NCBI RefSeq assembly: GCF_039602135.1
Contig: NZ_CP125942.1
Location: forward strand, 248,001-312,000
Direction of reading: 5' to 3'
Length of the DNA stretch: 64,000 nt
DNA from: Glutamicibacter sp. B1
GTDB taxonomy: Bacteria > Actinomycetota > Actinomycetes > Actinomycetales > Micrococcaceae
Part shown: in pieces, positions 52,842-62,057 of the stretch
How the letters are laid out: every line of letters starts with the position of its first letter
Position numbering within the stretch: the first letter of the stretch is position 1
Notes under the pieces: generated by a model
The model's input: the letters and a program-made list of their open reading frames with translations, nothing else
Databases searched by the model: none
Told to the model about the DNA's origin: nothing
Program-made: the position numbers and the translations under genes

Positions 52842-54524
52842 CTAGAGGCCGAAGCGGTCCAATTCGCTCAACTCGGCGCGCACCGCGCTTCGAGCCAACT
52901 CAGCGGACGGTGCATCCAAGGCCAGCTGCGCCAGACGCTGGGCCTTAGCAAAGTCCACGGTACGCAGTACCGCAGAAACCGGAGCCAGTGCGCGCTTGTT
53001 CATGGACAGGGTGGTGACGCCTAAGCCCACCAGCACCACGGCCAGAGCCGGGTCGGCAGCGGCTTCACCACAAACACCCACTGGCTTACCGTCGGCGCTT
53101 TGTGCACCAGCGGTGGTGGCAGCGACCATGTGAAGCACCGCTGGCTGCCATGGATCATTCAGCTCGGCAAGGGTGCCCAGCTGACGGTCCGCAGCCATGG
53201 TGTACTGGGTCAAGTCGTTGGTACCAATAGAAACGAAGTCGCAGCGCTGCAGGATCTGGCCGGCCAGAACTGCTGCTGAAGGGACCTCAATCATGGTTCC
53301 TGCGGTAGCGAGTCCTGCACCCCGAGCCATCTGCGCGAAATCCTGGGCTTCAGCCGGGGTGGAGATCATCGGGGCCATGACCCAGACATCAGCCTCATGC
53401 TCGCTAGTTGCCTGGGCGATGGCCTTGAGCTGACGTTCAAGCACGCCCGGGCTAGTCATATCGGTGCGGTAACCACGCACACCCAGTGCCGGGTTTGGTT
53501 CGCTGGCGTCGGTCAAGAACGGCAGTGGCTTATCCGCACCGGCATCCAGGGTACGAACAACAACCTTCTTGCCGGCGAAGGCAGCGAAGACCGCGCCGTA
53601 GGCAGCAACCTGCTCCTCGTGGGTAGGTTCTTTTTCCTTCCCCAAGAAGCAGAACTCGGTACGCAACAGGCCTACACCTTCAGCGCCTGCGGCGGCAGCC
53701 AACTGTGCGTCTTCACCGCTGCCCACATTCGAGAGCAGTGGTACGCGGTAGCCGTCGGACAGTTCGCCGGTGCCAGAGAAATCTGGCAGAACCTCGCGGT
53801 TCGCGTAAGTCTGGGCCAAATGCTCTTCGGCTTCGCTCGGATCGGTGACGACCAGTCCGTCGATGCCGTCAACAAAGACGTAGTCTCCATCGGCCAGCTC
53901 GGTGGTTTCTGGTGCTGCGACGATGGCCGGCAAGCCCAGCGAGCGAGCGATGATTGCGGTGTGCGACTGTGGTCCACCATCGGAGGTGACCAGGGCCAGC
54001 ACCTTAGCCGGATCCAGGGTTGCGGTGTCCGCAGGGGCCAGATCCACGGCAGCGAGGATGAATGGCTGATCCGAGTCCGGGATGCCTGGGGCAGGCACGC
54101 CACGCAGTTCGGCAACGATGCGGGCACGTACGTCGAGCACATCCCCGGCACGTTCAGCCATATAACCGCCCAGGGCGGTCAGCTGGGTGGCGACCGCATC
54201 GGCAGCTTCCCAGATGGCCGACTCGGCGCAGGTGCCACTGGACACCAACTTGGTCGCTGACTTCAGCAGGGTGCGATCGCTGGCCATCAATGCGGTGGCC
54301 TTCAAGACGGCTTGGGCATCTCCGGTGGCCACTGCTGCGCGCTCCTTGAGCCCGGTGGCTACCGCCTTGGAAGCTTCGGCCAGGCGCTGGCTTTCTTCCT
54401 CGGGGCTTACACCCTGGGGCAGCGGTGCACCATCGGCCGGAGCCAGGATAGGGTCAGGCATGCGACGCACCTGTCCAATGACACGTCCAGCGCTGACGCC
54501 TACTCCAGTGAATTTCTTGCTCAT
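52842..54524 (-). CDS. ptsI: PTS enzyme I
   Basis: A 560-residue phosphoenolpyruvate-protein phosphotransferase. The phospho-acceptor is His188 in DGGPQSHTAIIARSLGLPA, followed by VGLLRTEF, RTLDAGADKPLPF and GVRGYRTDMTSP in the PEP-binding barrel, and FVSIGTNDLTQYTMAADR. Its start overlaps the fruA stop by 4 bp. Having the general PTS proteins within the fructose operon is common in actinobacteria. Confidence 0.96.
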   Translation of the reverse strand: MSKKFTGVGVSAGRVIGQVRRMPDPILAPADGAPLPQGVSPEEESQRLAEASKAVATGLKERAAVATGDAQAVLKATALMASDRTLLKSATKLVSSGTCAESAIWEAADAVATQLTALGGYMAERAGDVLDVRARIVAELRGVPAPGIPDSDQPFILAAVDLAPADTATLDPAKVLALVTSDGGPQSHTAIIARSLGLPAIVAAPETTELADGDYVFVDGIDGLVVTDPSEAEEHLAQTYANREVLPDFSGTGELSDGYRVPLLSNVGSGEDAQLAAAAGAEGVGLLRTEFCFLGKEKEPTHEEQVAAYGAVFAAFAGKKVVVRTLDAGADKPLPFLTDASEPNPALGVRGYRTDMTSPGVLERQLKAIAQATSEHEADVWVMAPMISTPAEAQDFAQMARGAGLATAGTMIEVPSAAVLAGQILQRCDFVSIGTNDLTQYTMAADRQLGTLAELNDPWQPAVLHMVAATTAGAQSADGKPVGVCGEAAADPALAVVLVGLGVTTLSMNKRALAPVSAVLRTVDFAKAQRLAQLALDAPSAELARSAVRAELSELDRFGL

Positions 54525-56587
54525 GCTGCGACCTTTGCCGGTTCAGCGGCTCCAACCGGAGCCTTACGTACAAACTTCTTCAGGATCACGACCAACACTG
54601 CCGAGATCACCGTACCAATCAAGGTAGCCAAGAGGAACAGCGGCCAGGTGTTGTTCATCGCGAAGAAGACGAAGATGCCACCGTGTGGGGCCTGGCTGAT
54701 CACGTGGAAGCTCATGATCAGCGAACCGGTGACGCCGGCGCCTACCATGGAAGCCGGGATCACGCGCAGCGGGTCAGCTGCGGCGAATGGAATGGCGCCT
54801 TCGGAGATGAAAGCGGCACCCAGCAGCCAGGCGGCCTTCCCGTTTTCGCGTTCGGCTTCGGTGAACAGCTTGGAAGCGACGGTGGTGGCTAGGGCCAGAG
54901 CCAGTGGCGGAACCATGCCGGCGGCCATGACGGCAGCCATGATCATCATCGGTGCCGGGTTATCTGCCAGCGAGGCGGTACCCAGTCCTGCCACCGCGAA
55001 GGAGTAGGCCACCTTGTTCACCGGTCCACCGAGGTCGACGGCCATCATCAGGCCAAGGATCAGGCCGAGCACTGCTGCGGCGGCACCGGACATGCCCGAG
55101 AGCCAGCTGTTCAGCGCTTCGGTGAGCTTGGCGATCGGTCCGCCGAGGAACAGGAACATCAAACCCGAGGCGATAATCGAGCCCAGCAGCGGGGTGATGA
55201 CTACCGGCATCAACCCGCGCATCCAGCGCGGGACATTCCAGGAGCCGATCCAGCGGCAGGCCAGGCCGGCGATCAAACCGCCGACGATGCCGCCGATGAA
55301 GCCGGCGCCCATGAAGCCTGCCACCGCACCCGCGGTGAAGCCTGGGGCGATGCCCGGACGGTCAGCGTAAGCGTAGGCGATGTAGCCTGCCAGGGCCGGG
55401 ACCAGGAAGCCCATGGAAAGGCTACCGATCTTGAAGGCTACCGCGCCGAGGTAGGCGCCGACTGGGCCAAAAGGTGTGTCCAGCTGCGACATGACGTCGG
55501 CACCGGGCAGGTTGAATAGGGTGTTGGCACCGAGCAAGTCATCGGCCACGTTGGTGATCGAGTAACCGCCGAGCAAGAAGCCCAGTGCGATCAGCAGACC
55601 GCCGCCGGCAACAAACGGAATCATGTAGGAGACGCCGGTGAGCAGCGCGCGCTTCAGCCCGGCGCCGAAGGATTCGTTGTCCTTGTTCTCTTCGGTGCTT
55701 GCCGCGGCGCCTGCAGGAACGCGGCGTGCCTGCGGATCCTCGGAGGCGGCGATGGCGTCGTTGATCAGCTTTTCCGGCTCATCGATGCCGCGCTTGACCG
55801 GAACCTGGATGACCGGCTTGCCGGCGAAGCGGCCGCGGTCGCGCACGTCTACGTCCACCGCGAAGATCACCGCGTCAGCAGCTTCAATGACCGCTGGGTC
55901 CAGTGGGGTGGAGCCCGAGGAACCCTGGGTTTCTACGGCGAACTCGACGCCCATTTCTTCGGCGGTCTGCGCCAGCGAGTCGGCAGCCATGTAGGTGTGG
56001 GCGATACCGGTAGGGCATGCGGTCACCGCAACGATGGACTTCTTTTTGGGGCCGTTGGCAGCAGCTGGTGATGCCTCGGAGGTTGCGGCAGCTGGGGCAG
56101 CAGCGGCGGCCGGTGCAGCCGCAGGAGCAGCTGGCTTGTCGGCCACTACCTCGCGTACCAGTTCCACGATTTCGTTCTCGCTCTTGGCTTCACGCAAGGC
56201 ACCGGTGAAGGACTTCTTCACCAGGGCACGAGCCAGCTTGGAGAGCAGCTTCAGGTGAGCCTGGTCGGCACCATCTGGGGCAGCGATGAAGAAGACCAGG
56301 TCAGCTTCGCCGTCTTTGGCACCGAAGTTCACCTTGGGGTTCAGTCGGGCCATCGCCAAGGTTGGTTCGGTCACCGCGGTTGAACGGCAGTGCGGGATGG
56401 CAATGCCGCCAGGAACGCCGGTGGCGGTCTTGGCTTCACGGGCCTTACCGTCGGCGGCCAGCGCACTGGCATCGGTGGCACGGCCCTGTTCGGCCACCAG
56501 CGAAGCTAGCTTCTCGATGACTTCGCCCGTGCTGTTGCCCAGATCGGCATCGAGCAGCACGAGCTGTGGGGTGATTAGTTCACTCAT
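54521..56587 (-). CDS. fruA: Fructose PTS EIIABC
   Basis: Takes up fructose with phosphorylation to fructose 1-phosphate. The 688 residues are in the order EIIA (1-150, His66 in GIAIPHCRS), an Ala/Pro linker at 151-182, EIIB (185-285, Cys191 in VTACPTGIAHTYMAA) and membrane EIIC (from about 315, GLKRALLTGVSYMIPFVAGGGLL). The length is normal. The gene overlaps fruK upstream and ptsI downstream by 4 bp each. Confidence 0.96.
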   Translation of the reverse strand: MSELITPQLVLLDADLGNSTGEVIEKLASLVAEQGRATDASALAADGKAREAKTATGVPGGIAIPHCRSTAVTEPTLAMARLNPKVNFGAKDGEADLVFFIAAPDGADQAHLKLLSKLARALVKKSFTGALREAKSENEIVELVREVVADKPAAPAAAPAAAAAPAAATSEASPAAANGPKKKSIVAVTACPTGIAHTYMAADSLAQTAEEMGVEFAVETQGSSGSTPLDPAVIEAADAVIFAVDVDVRDRGRFAGKPVIQVPVKRGIDEPEKLINDAIAASEDPQARRVPAGAAASTEENKDNESFGAGLKRALLTGVSYMIPFVAGGGLLIALGFLLGGYSITNVADDLLGANTLFNLPGADVMSQLDTPFGPVGAYLGAVAFKIGSLSMGFLVPALAGYIAYAYADRPGIAPGFTAGAVAGFMGAGFIGGIVGGLIAGLACRWIGSWNVPRWMRGLMPVVITPLLGSIIASGLMFLFLGGPIAKLTEALNSWLSGMSGAAAAVLGLILGLMMAVDLGGPVNKVAYSFAVAGLGTASLADNPAPMMIMAAVMAAGMVPPLALALATTVASKLFTEAERENGKAAWLLGAAFISEGAIPFAAADPLRVIPASMVGAGVTGSLIMSFHVISQAPHGGIFVFFAMNNTWPLFLLATLIGTVISAVLVVILKKFVRKAPVGAAEPAKVAA

Positions 56588-57564
56588 GACTCGGTTCCTT
56601 GCGTTGAAGTAATTTTCTCGACGGTGACGGCGTCAACGGTGAGATCAGATTCTGTGGGGATGGTGGAGCCTGGCAGCTGCGTTGCTGCAGCCCCATAGGC
56701 GACGGCGTTTTTCAACCGTTCAGGGGCACTGGCCCCTGCAACATCTGCCAGCAGGTAGCCGGCCAGCGAGGAATCGCCAGCTCCCACCGTGCTGCGCGGG
56801 GTAATCGGAGTATGGGAGCCATGCCAGATACCTTCTTCGGCAACCAGCAGTGCGCCCTTGGCGCCCAGCGTGGCCAGCACCGTGCCGATTCCCTTGGCCA
56901 ACAACTGCTGTGCGCAGTCGGAAGCCAACTGAACCGAACCTTCCAGCGCGTCTTCGTCGTAACCGCCGACCAATTCCGCCAATTCTTCGGCATTGGGCTT
57001 GATCAGGTCGGGCACGTGGCTCTGGGAGTGGGCGAAGAGCTCGATCAGCGGAGCACCGGAGGTGTCGACCGCGATCTTTGGGCACTTCTCGCCCAGATCA
57101 CTGCGAAGCTTTGCGGTCAGCTGTGCGTAGTAATCCGCTGGCACGCCCGGTGGCAGTGATCCGGCCAGCACCAGCCAGTGGGCACCGGCTGCCGCATCTG
57201 ATACGAGCTCACTGAGCTCTGCCAGTTGGTCGGCGTTCAGGGTGGGGCCTGGTTCGTTGATCTTGGTGGTCGTGCCATCAGGATCGGTCAGGGTGATGTT
57301 GGTGCGCAGTGGCTCGCTGATCGAGAGGCAGCGGTGGGCCAACTGATCGTTGCTCAGCGAGGTGACCAGCGGGTCGGTGCTGGCACCGGGCAGTACGGCC
57401 AGGGTTGGTACGCCGGCGGCGGCGATGGCGCGTGAGACGTTCACGCCCTTGCCTGCTGCCTGCACGTGGCTGGCGGCGGCGCGCTGTACTGCGCCGTGGG
57501 ACAGAGGCTCACTGAGCTCAATGGTTTTATCCAGTGCCGGGTTGACTGTCAGGGTCACAATCAT
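56584..57564 (-). CDS. fruK: 1-Phosphofructokinase
   Basis: Phosphorylates fructose 1-phosphate to fructose 1,6-bisphosphate. A 326-residue PfkB-family protein with the start MIVTLTVNPALDKTIEL, QAAGKGVNVSRAIAAAG, LAGSLPPGVPADYYAQL and the catalytic TVGAGDSSLAGYL. It overlaps fruR and fruA by 4 bp each, so translation is coupled through the operon. Confidence 0.95.
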   Translation of the reverse strand: MIVTLTVNPALDKTIELSEPLSHGAVQRAAASHVQAAGKGVNVSRAIAAAGVPTLAVLPGASTDPLVTSLSNDQLAHRCLSISEPLRTNITLTDPDGTTTKINEPGPTLNADQLAELSELVSDAAAGAHWLVLAGSLPPGVPADYYAQLTAKLRSDLGEKCPKIAVDTSGAPLIELFAHSQSHVPDLIKPNAEELAELVGGYDEDALEGSVQLASDCAQQLLAKGIGTVLATLGAKGALLVAEEGIWHGSHTPITPRSTVGAGDSSLAGYLLADVAGASAPERLKNAVAYGAAATQLPGSTIPTESDLTVDAVTVEKITSTQGTES

Positions 57565-58337
57565 GCGATCACCACTTCTACATCGGCGGCTTCCAAGGCG
57601 GCCGCAAGTTCTTCACCAGGCTGTTGATCGGTCACCAGGGTGTCAATGGCATCCAAGGTGGCAAAGCGGACCAGGGTTTCCTGATCAAACTTGGAGCTGT
57701 CGGAGAGCAATACGACCCGGCGGGCGCTGTTCACCAGGGCGCGTTTCACGGCGGCTTCTAGTGGATCGGGGGTGCTCAGGCCGAAGCTAGAGTGCAGTCC
57801 GTTGGTGCCGATGAAAGCGATGTCTGCGCGGTGGCGGGAGTATTCCTCGACGGTTTGTGCTCCGGAGGTGGCTCCGGTTAGTCCGCGGACGCGTCCACCG
57901 ATCAGTTCCAGGGTCACCGCGGTGCTTTGAACCAAGACGGAGGCGATGGGTAGGGCGTGGGTGATGACGACCAGACCAGCGCTGGCGTTGGTGCGCAGCA
58001 TGCGTTCTGCTAGGAATTCGGTGGTGGTGCCGGCATCGATGATGACCGAGGCGTCCGAGACGGGCAGCAGGCTCAGTGCGCGCTGGGCGATGCGGGATTT
58101 AGCATCGGAGTGAATGGCCGTACGTACCAGGTGGCTTTCCTCGCGGGTGCTTGCCTCGGTGGTGGTGACCGCTCCACCGTGGACGCGGCGGAGGAAGTTT
58201 TCTGATTCGAGTTGGGCGAGGTCGCGGCGGACCGTTTCCCGGGTGATTTCAAAGCGTTCGGCGAGCTGAGCGACGGTGACTTTTCCGTCCTTCTCAAGCT
58301 GCTCGACGATCAGCCGGTGTCGTTCTTCGGCGAACAT
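57561..58337 (-). CDS. fruR: DeoR-family fructose operon regulator
   Basis: A 258-residue regulator, first gene of the fructose operon. The HTH is at residues 1-55 (ERHRLIVEQLEKDGKVTVAQLAERFEITRETVRRDLAQLE), with RRVHGGAV as the wing. The C-terminal DeoR sensor domain has IIDAGTTTEFLAERM, GGRVRGLTGATSG and FIGTNGLH. It probably represses the operon until fructose 1-phosphate binds. Confidence 0.92.
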   Translation of the reverse strand: MFAEERHRLIVEQLEKDGKVTVAQLAERFEITRETVRRDLAQLESENFLRRVHGGAVTTTEASTREESHLVRTAIHSDAKSRIAQRALSLLPVSDASVIIDAGTTTEFLAERMLRTNASAGLVVITHALPIASVLVQSTAVTLELIGGRVRGLTGATSGAQTVEEYSRHRADIAFIGTNGLHSSFGLSTPDPLEAAVKRALVNSARRVVLLSDSSKFDQETLVRFATLDAIDTLVTDQQPGEELAAALEAADVEVVIA

Positions 58338-58655
58338 TTACTGCCTCCGCAATCCCTCATGACGTGCACCACATGAATCTGTGTTTCCATGACTTTATGC
58401 CCGATTGAGTGGGAACGTCAAGTGAAATGTGAGCGAAAGTTAACGAATCAGACATCTGAATGTGGCTATAGTTGGCATTTTGCCCGGTCGGGTACCATTG
58501 GGCCTTAAAAATCGGCTCGAAAATTTATGCGCTGAGAGTAGCTCCCCGTAGCTTTTGATGTCTACGGAGGACGGTGGTCGGAAGTGTTGAGCACGGGATC
58601 TATCGAACGCGACACTGCTCCGACCCTTGTTAGTAGCTCATGGAATTTTGCGGTG
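58338..58655. other. Upstream region of the fructose operon
   Basis: No gene was found in the 318 bp between fruR and the acetyltransferase gene. The fruR promoter and operator are expected here; a GAAAGTTAACGAATC stretch near 58434 is a possible AT-rich core but no clear palindrome was identified. Confidence 0.4.
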
Positions 58656-59141
58656 TCATCGCGATGTTGCCCGAGCTTTACGACGCATCCAAACGGTGAC
58701 GCTGCCATCGCCGGGTTCTTCTTCGAAATCAAAAGTAAACCCGGCTTTTTCATAGAAGTCGCGAGCGTGCTCGTTACCTTTGACGAATTCGAGACGCGCA
58801 TCGCAGTTCTCGCCAATTAATTCCAGGGCCGTATTCATGAGCATGAGTCCAATACGTTTGCCTTGCGCTTCAGGAAGAACATAGATCTTCCAAATTACGG
58901 ACTCCCCTTCAAACTCACCCACGGTCACCGCGCCCAGTACCTGTTCGCCATCGCAGGCTACGAAAGTCACGTCTTCTTCGATCGTTTGTCGTACAGCGGA
59001 TTCCGTCCACCATGAATTCAAATTTGCCAGAACATAGTTTGGAGAAGTGAACGGTAGGTAGGTTGTCGGCCAAGTTAATAAGCCAATAGCCTGAATTGCC
59101 GGGATGTCGGATGAATCTGCTCGGCGTACGATAATGCTCAC
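58656..59141 (-). CDS. GNAT-family N-acetyltransferase
   Basis: A 161-residue acetyltransferase using acetyl-CoA: IVRRADSSDIPAIQAIGLLTWPTTY at the start, IWKIYVLPEAQGKRIGLMLMNTAL as motif A, and NEHARDFYEKAGFTF as motif B. The start is GTG behind a perfect AAGGAGTGCCGC. The substrate is unknown. Confidence 0.9.
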   Translation of the reverse strand: MSIIVRRADSSDIPAIQAIGLLTWPTTYLPFTSPNYVLANLNSWWTESAVRQTIEEDVTFVACDGEQVLGAVTVGEFEGESVIWKIYVLPEAQGKRIGLMLMNTALELIGENCDARLEFVKGNEHARDFYEKAGFTFDFEEEPGDGSVTVWMRRKARATSR

Positions 59142-59724
59142 GCGGCACTCCTTGTTAAATGCGTATGCCAGGCCTGAACGCCGGCGGATATTTCAACTAT
59201 CATCCATTTAAATGGGCCACTTTGTAAGAGGCATACGTTCCGCATACGCGTAGTGATGAGTAAAGCTGCAACAATCGCGACCGATTTGAAGCGTATTCAG
59301 ACGTTTGGGTAATACTCCGTGGTCCTCGTTCACTTCAACTAGTAGTGAACTTGGAATTTTAGCGGAAGCTGGGGCCGGGGTACTTGTATTGGATCTTCTT
59401 GTAGCCCTGCATTTTTGTTCGCTCTCCGTCATGAAGATTTGGCAACCTGAGCTAATCGTTGGAGTCCGTTCTAGTCGAGGCAAAGGCCCAAACCCATTTG
59501 CGACAAGGCTTCTTGCTCGACTTCATCGCGTGACAATTTTATTACTTGCGAAAATAGCGATAGCTTCAGAATTGGGGTTGGCGAACAGATGTCAGGAACC
59601 TAGTGGTTGAGCCGTACCAAGGATGGTACTGAGAAGTGTTCGATCTAATTCGATGCAAGACATTTCAGAGGCACAGCCATGGCAAAGCCCCAATGCCACG
59701 TAATGTCGATAATAAGAATTATGG
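59142..59724. other. Intergenic region, no gene seen
   Basis: Only short frames below 105 codons are present on either strand, without motifs. It lies between the acetyltransferase gene and an orphan frame at the edge of the IS3 element. Confidence 0.4.
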
Positions 59725-59982
59725 ATGGCTCAGAGATCAAGAAGCCGGAGTTTTCTCGTGAAGAGAATCCATGATCTACTCCAACGAGGCTTGAGTTCGG
59801 AAGACGGAACGGCAATCATATCGATCCTTCGTCAAGTGAATTTATGGAACCGAATAGAGGTTCGTTTAACCCTGCGGCAGGCATCTTCCCCCGCGGAATT
59901 CAACGAGCTCACTGTGGATAGGTTTTCGGAGCAATGGGAGCTTAGTTCTATCACAGATGGTTCTGGGGTTCCCCGCAACTAG
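59725..59982 (+). CDS. Hypothetical 85-residue frame ending at the IS boundary
   Basis: Weakly supported. The product (LVKRIHDLLQRGLSSEDGTAIISILRQVNLWNRIEVRLTL) looks like a soluble helical protein, but no ribosome site is visible. Its stop codon TAG lies at the left end of the IS3 element, so a longer gene may have been cut by the insertion. No family was recognised. Confidence 0.3.
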   Translation: MAQRSRSRSFLVKRIHDLLQRGLSSEDGTAIISILRQVNLWNRIEVRLTLRQASSPAEFNELTVDRFSEQWELSSITDGSGVPRN

Positions 59983-59999
59983 TGGACACGTGTTCCGCA

Positions 60000-60892
60000 T
60001 CACGCAGCTAGCGTATGCACTTCCTCTTCAGCTTCCACTGCCTGAGCCCCAGCACGCATAGCCTGCTCAAACTCCACCGGCGGCAACATTCCAACCTTCG
60101 AATGCAACCGACGACGGTTATAGAAATCTTCATTTCACCAAGCAACCTGAGCCTTCGCCTCAGCCCGAGTTTTCCAAACTCGACGGTCATAAAACTCGGC
60201 TTTCAACGTCGACCAGAAAGACTCCTGCATGGCGTTGTCCCAACACACCCCGGTACGGCCCACGGACTGCAAAACACCGAGCTCCTGGGATGCTTCCCAC
60301 AACTGAGTCGAGGTGAATTGAGCCCCACGGTCCGCATGGAACACCACATCTGCCGGAAGATCACCACGCAAAGCACGTTCCACCAGATCTGTGTTCTGCA
60401 CCGAATCCATAGCCCACCCCAAAACCCGACGCGAACATCCATCTCGCACTGCGCACAGATACAACCAACCTTCACGAGTCCGCAGATAGGTTATGTCACT
60501 GAAACACACACAGCGTCTAAACGTCCGCGATCCCAGGTGCGCTGCACGAGATCCGGTATTTTATGCGTGTCCACGCCGGGGATAGTGGTCACCGGTCGGA
60601 ATCTGCGCGGGCTAATCCCTTCGATCCCTTGCCGGCGCATCGAGTCCGCGACCGTCTTGGGATCCGCTTTATCCCCTTCGCGGGCCAGCTGCGCTGCTAC
60701 GCGCGGTGCCCCGTAAGTCCCATACGAATCCTCGAACACTTTCGCGATTTTCTGATCCCTGACCCGCTGGATGACAGCACGCGGACTAGGTCCCTGCGCT
60801 TGCCTCTGGAACCAGTTGTAGTATCCGGAGGTAGAGACATCCAGTAAGTGCGCCATTCGTTTGATGGAGAAGTTCTCCTTCTCCTCGCGCAT
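60000..60892 (-). pseudogene. IS3 transposase OrfB, broken
   Basis: The integrase-type catalytic protein is split. The first part (60491-60892) has HTH_21 with STSGYYNWFQRQ and RRQGIEGISPRRFRPVTT. A frameshift near 60500 separates it from the rve domain (SDITYLRTREGWLYLCAVRDGCSRRVLGWAM, FHADRGAQFTS, DNAMQESFWSTLKAEF). A TGA in place of a Trp-region codon at 60134-60136 cuts off the end NEDFYNRRRLHSKVGMLPPVEFE. The D, D and E catalytic residues are still readable across the pieces. Confidence 0.88.
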
Positions 60893-61218
60893 CAGTTCGA
60901 ACCGTTCGGACGGTGATGCTTCGACGCGACGAAGGACGCTGCTTTTCCCAAAAATTTGTTGTCTTCCCGCAGATCAAAGACTTCTTTACGTAGACGTTTC
61001 AGTTCAGCGCGTTCGTCTTCATCCAAGGCGCCGGTAGGCTCTCCACTCAGTCCGCGGCGACTCTTCTCCGCTCTGACCCAAGTCCCTAGGGATTGTTCGC
61101 CGACACCTATTTCACGAGCGACTTTGGTGATCGATCGGCCGGTATCGATAACGAGACCGGCAGCTTCTTTCTTGTATTCGTCGGAGAAGGTCCGACGCTG
61201 GCGTTTATGTTCTGACAT
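60892..61218 (-). CDS. IS3 transposase OrfA
   Basis: A 108-residue HTH_Tnp_1 protein that binds the element ends: RRTFSDEYKKEAAGLVIDTGRSITKVAREIGVGEQSLGTWV, then a leucine-rich coiled coil LKRLRKEVFDLREDNKFLGKAASF. The ATG at 61218 was preferred over 61227 because of spacing to AAAGG. Its stop overlaps the orfB start (TGATG), the usual place for orfA-orfB coupling or frameshifting. Confidence 0.85.
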   Translation of the reverse strand: MSEHKRQRRTFSDEYKKEAAGLVIDTGRSITKVAREIGVGEQSLGTWVRAEKSRRGLSGEPTGALDEDERAELKRLRKEVFDLREDNKFLGKAASFVASKHHRPNGSN

Positions 61219-61435
61219 CAGTGACATCCTTTCAGCAGGAACTGAATCCCGCTAGTTTGGGTGTCCACTAATTCAGGCTAACCCCATCAGCAACCAAGGA
61301 AAATGTATCCAGTGGGGATAGAAACGTTGGTTCTGTTTTCCATCATTTCGGCTTTCTCTTACCGCACACGTGAGCTGTGGTGTAAGGACAAAGAGAACTT
61401 CACAAACGATGGCCATACGAAACTTTGAAGCATCG

Positions 61436-61846
61436 TCACATTAGGTTGGAATCTTTGTGCGTTAAAGCTCCGATGGGGCCAGCTAAGGACCCTAAACAAG
61501 TCGCTGCAATAACAACACTCAGGATATCCAACGCTTGAAATTGACCAACCGCGAGCGCCGCAAGCAGCCCAACTATAAATACAGCTACAAAGGATGCAAG
61601 AGCACTGATCGAATTCCTCCACCGCTTTAACCCCACCATGAAGACTATGACAGAAACTGCCGTCAAAGCTACGGCTCCGGGTAGTGAAAAGGGTGCATAA
61701 AATACTACATATCCCAAGAATGCTTGAGATATTGAATTGCGTTCAGGGTCAATCAGGGAAGCGATCGCAACCAGCAATGGGACCAATATTGAGAAGAGTA
61801 ATGAGTTAATGATTACTCGGGAAAACTTTAGTTCAGTCTCGCGCAT
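61436..61846 (-). CDS. Four-segment membrane protein of unknown function
   Basis: A 136-residue integral membrane protein with predicted segments near residues 10-32, 42-70, 82-100 and 104-128. AAGAGG lies before the ATG. No family was recognised. It lies between the IS3 element and a secreted protein gene on the same strand. Confidence 0.65.
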   Translation of the reverse strand: MRETELKFSRVIINSLLFSILVPLLVAIASLIDPERNSISQAFLGYVVFYAPFSLPGAVALTAVSVIVFMVGLKRWRNSISALASFVAVFIVGLLAALAVGQFQALDILSVVIAATCLGSLAGPIGALTHKDSNLM

Positions 61847-62057
61847 CGTAGCCTCTTTTAGGGGTCCATGTACCCATTAGTACCATTGTCATGTGACTCT
61901 GTATTGAACAGGAGTCAAGAATAATCTACTCGAAGCGTTAGCCATTTGCAGACATCAGGCAACACATTTATCTGCCAAGTGGAGGCAGCGAGTCTGACAC
62001 TGCAGTCTCGCCACCTCATAAGGCATTATTTACGAGATCTTATATTGATCGGCCCGA

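Larger units (their letters stand above)
59983..61267 (-). mobile_element. Decayed IS3-family insertion sequence
   Basis: An element of about 1.28 kb with terminal inverted repeats starting TGGACAC at the left and ending GTGTCCA at the right, with both orfA and orfB. orfB has a frameshift and a premature stop, so the element cannot move by itself. Flanks are ACTAG and CTAATT; a direct target duplication is not evident, suggesting an old insertion or later rearrangement. Confidence 0.85.

Noticed and set aside
53397..54260. 287-codon plus-strand open frame
   Set aside because: Antisense shadow of ptsI; Cys- and Trp-rich composition without motifs.
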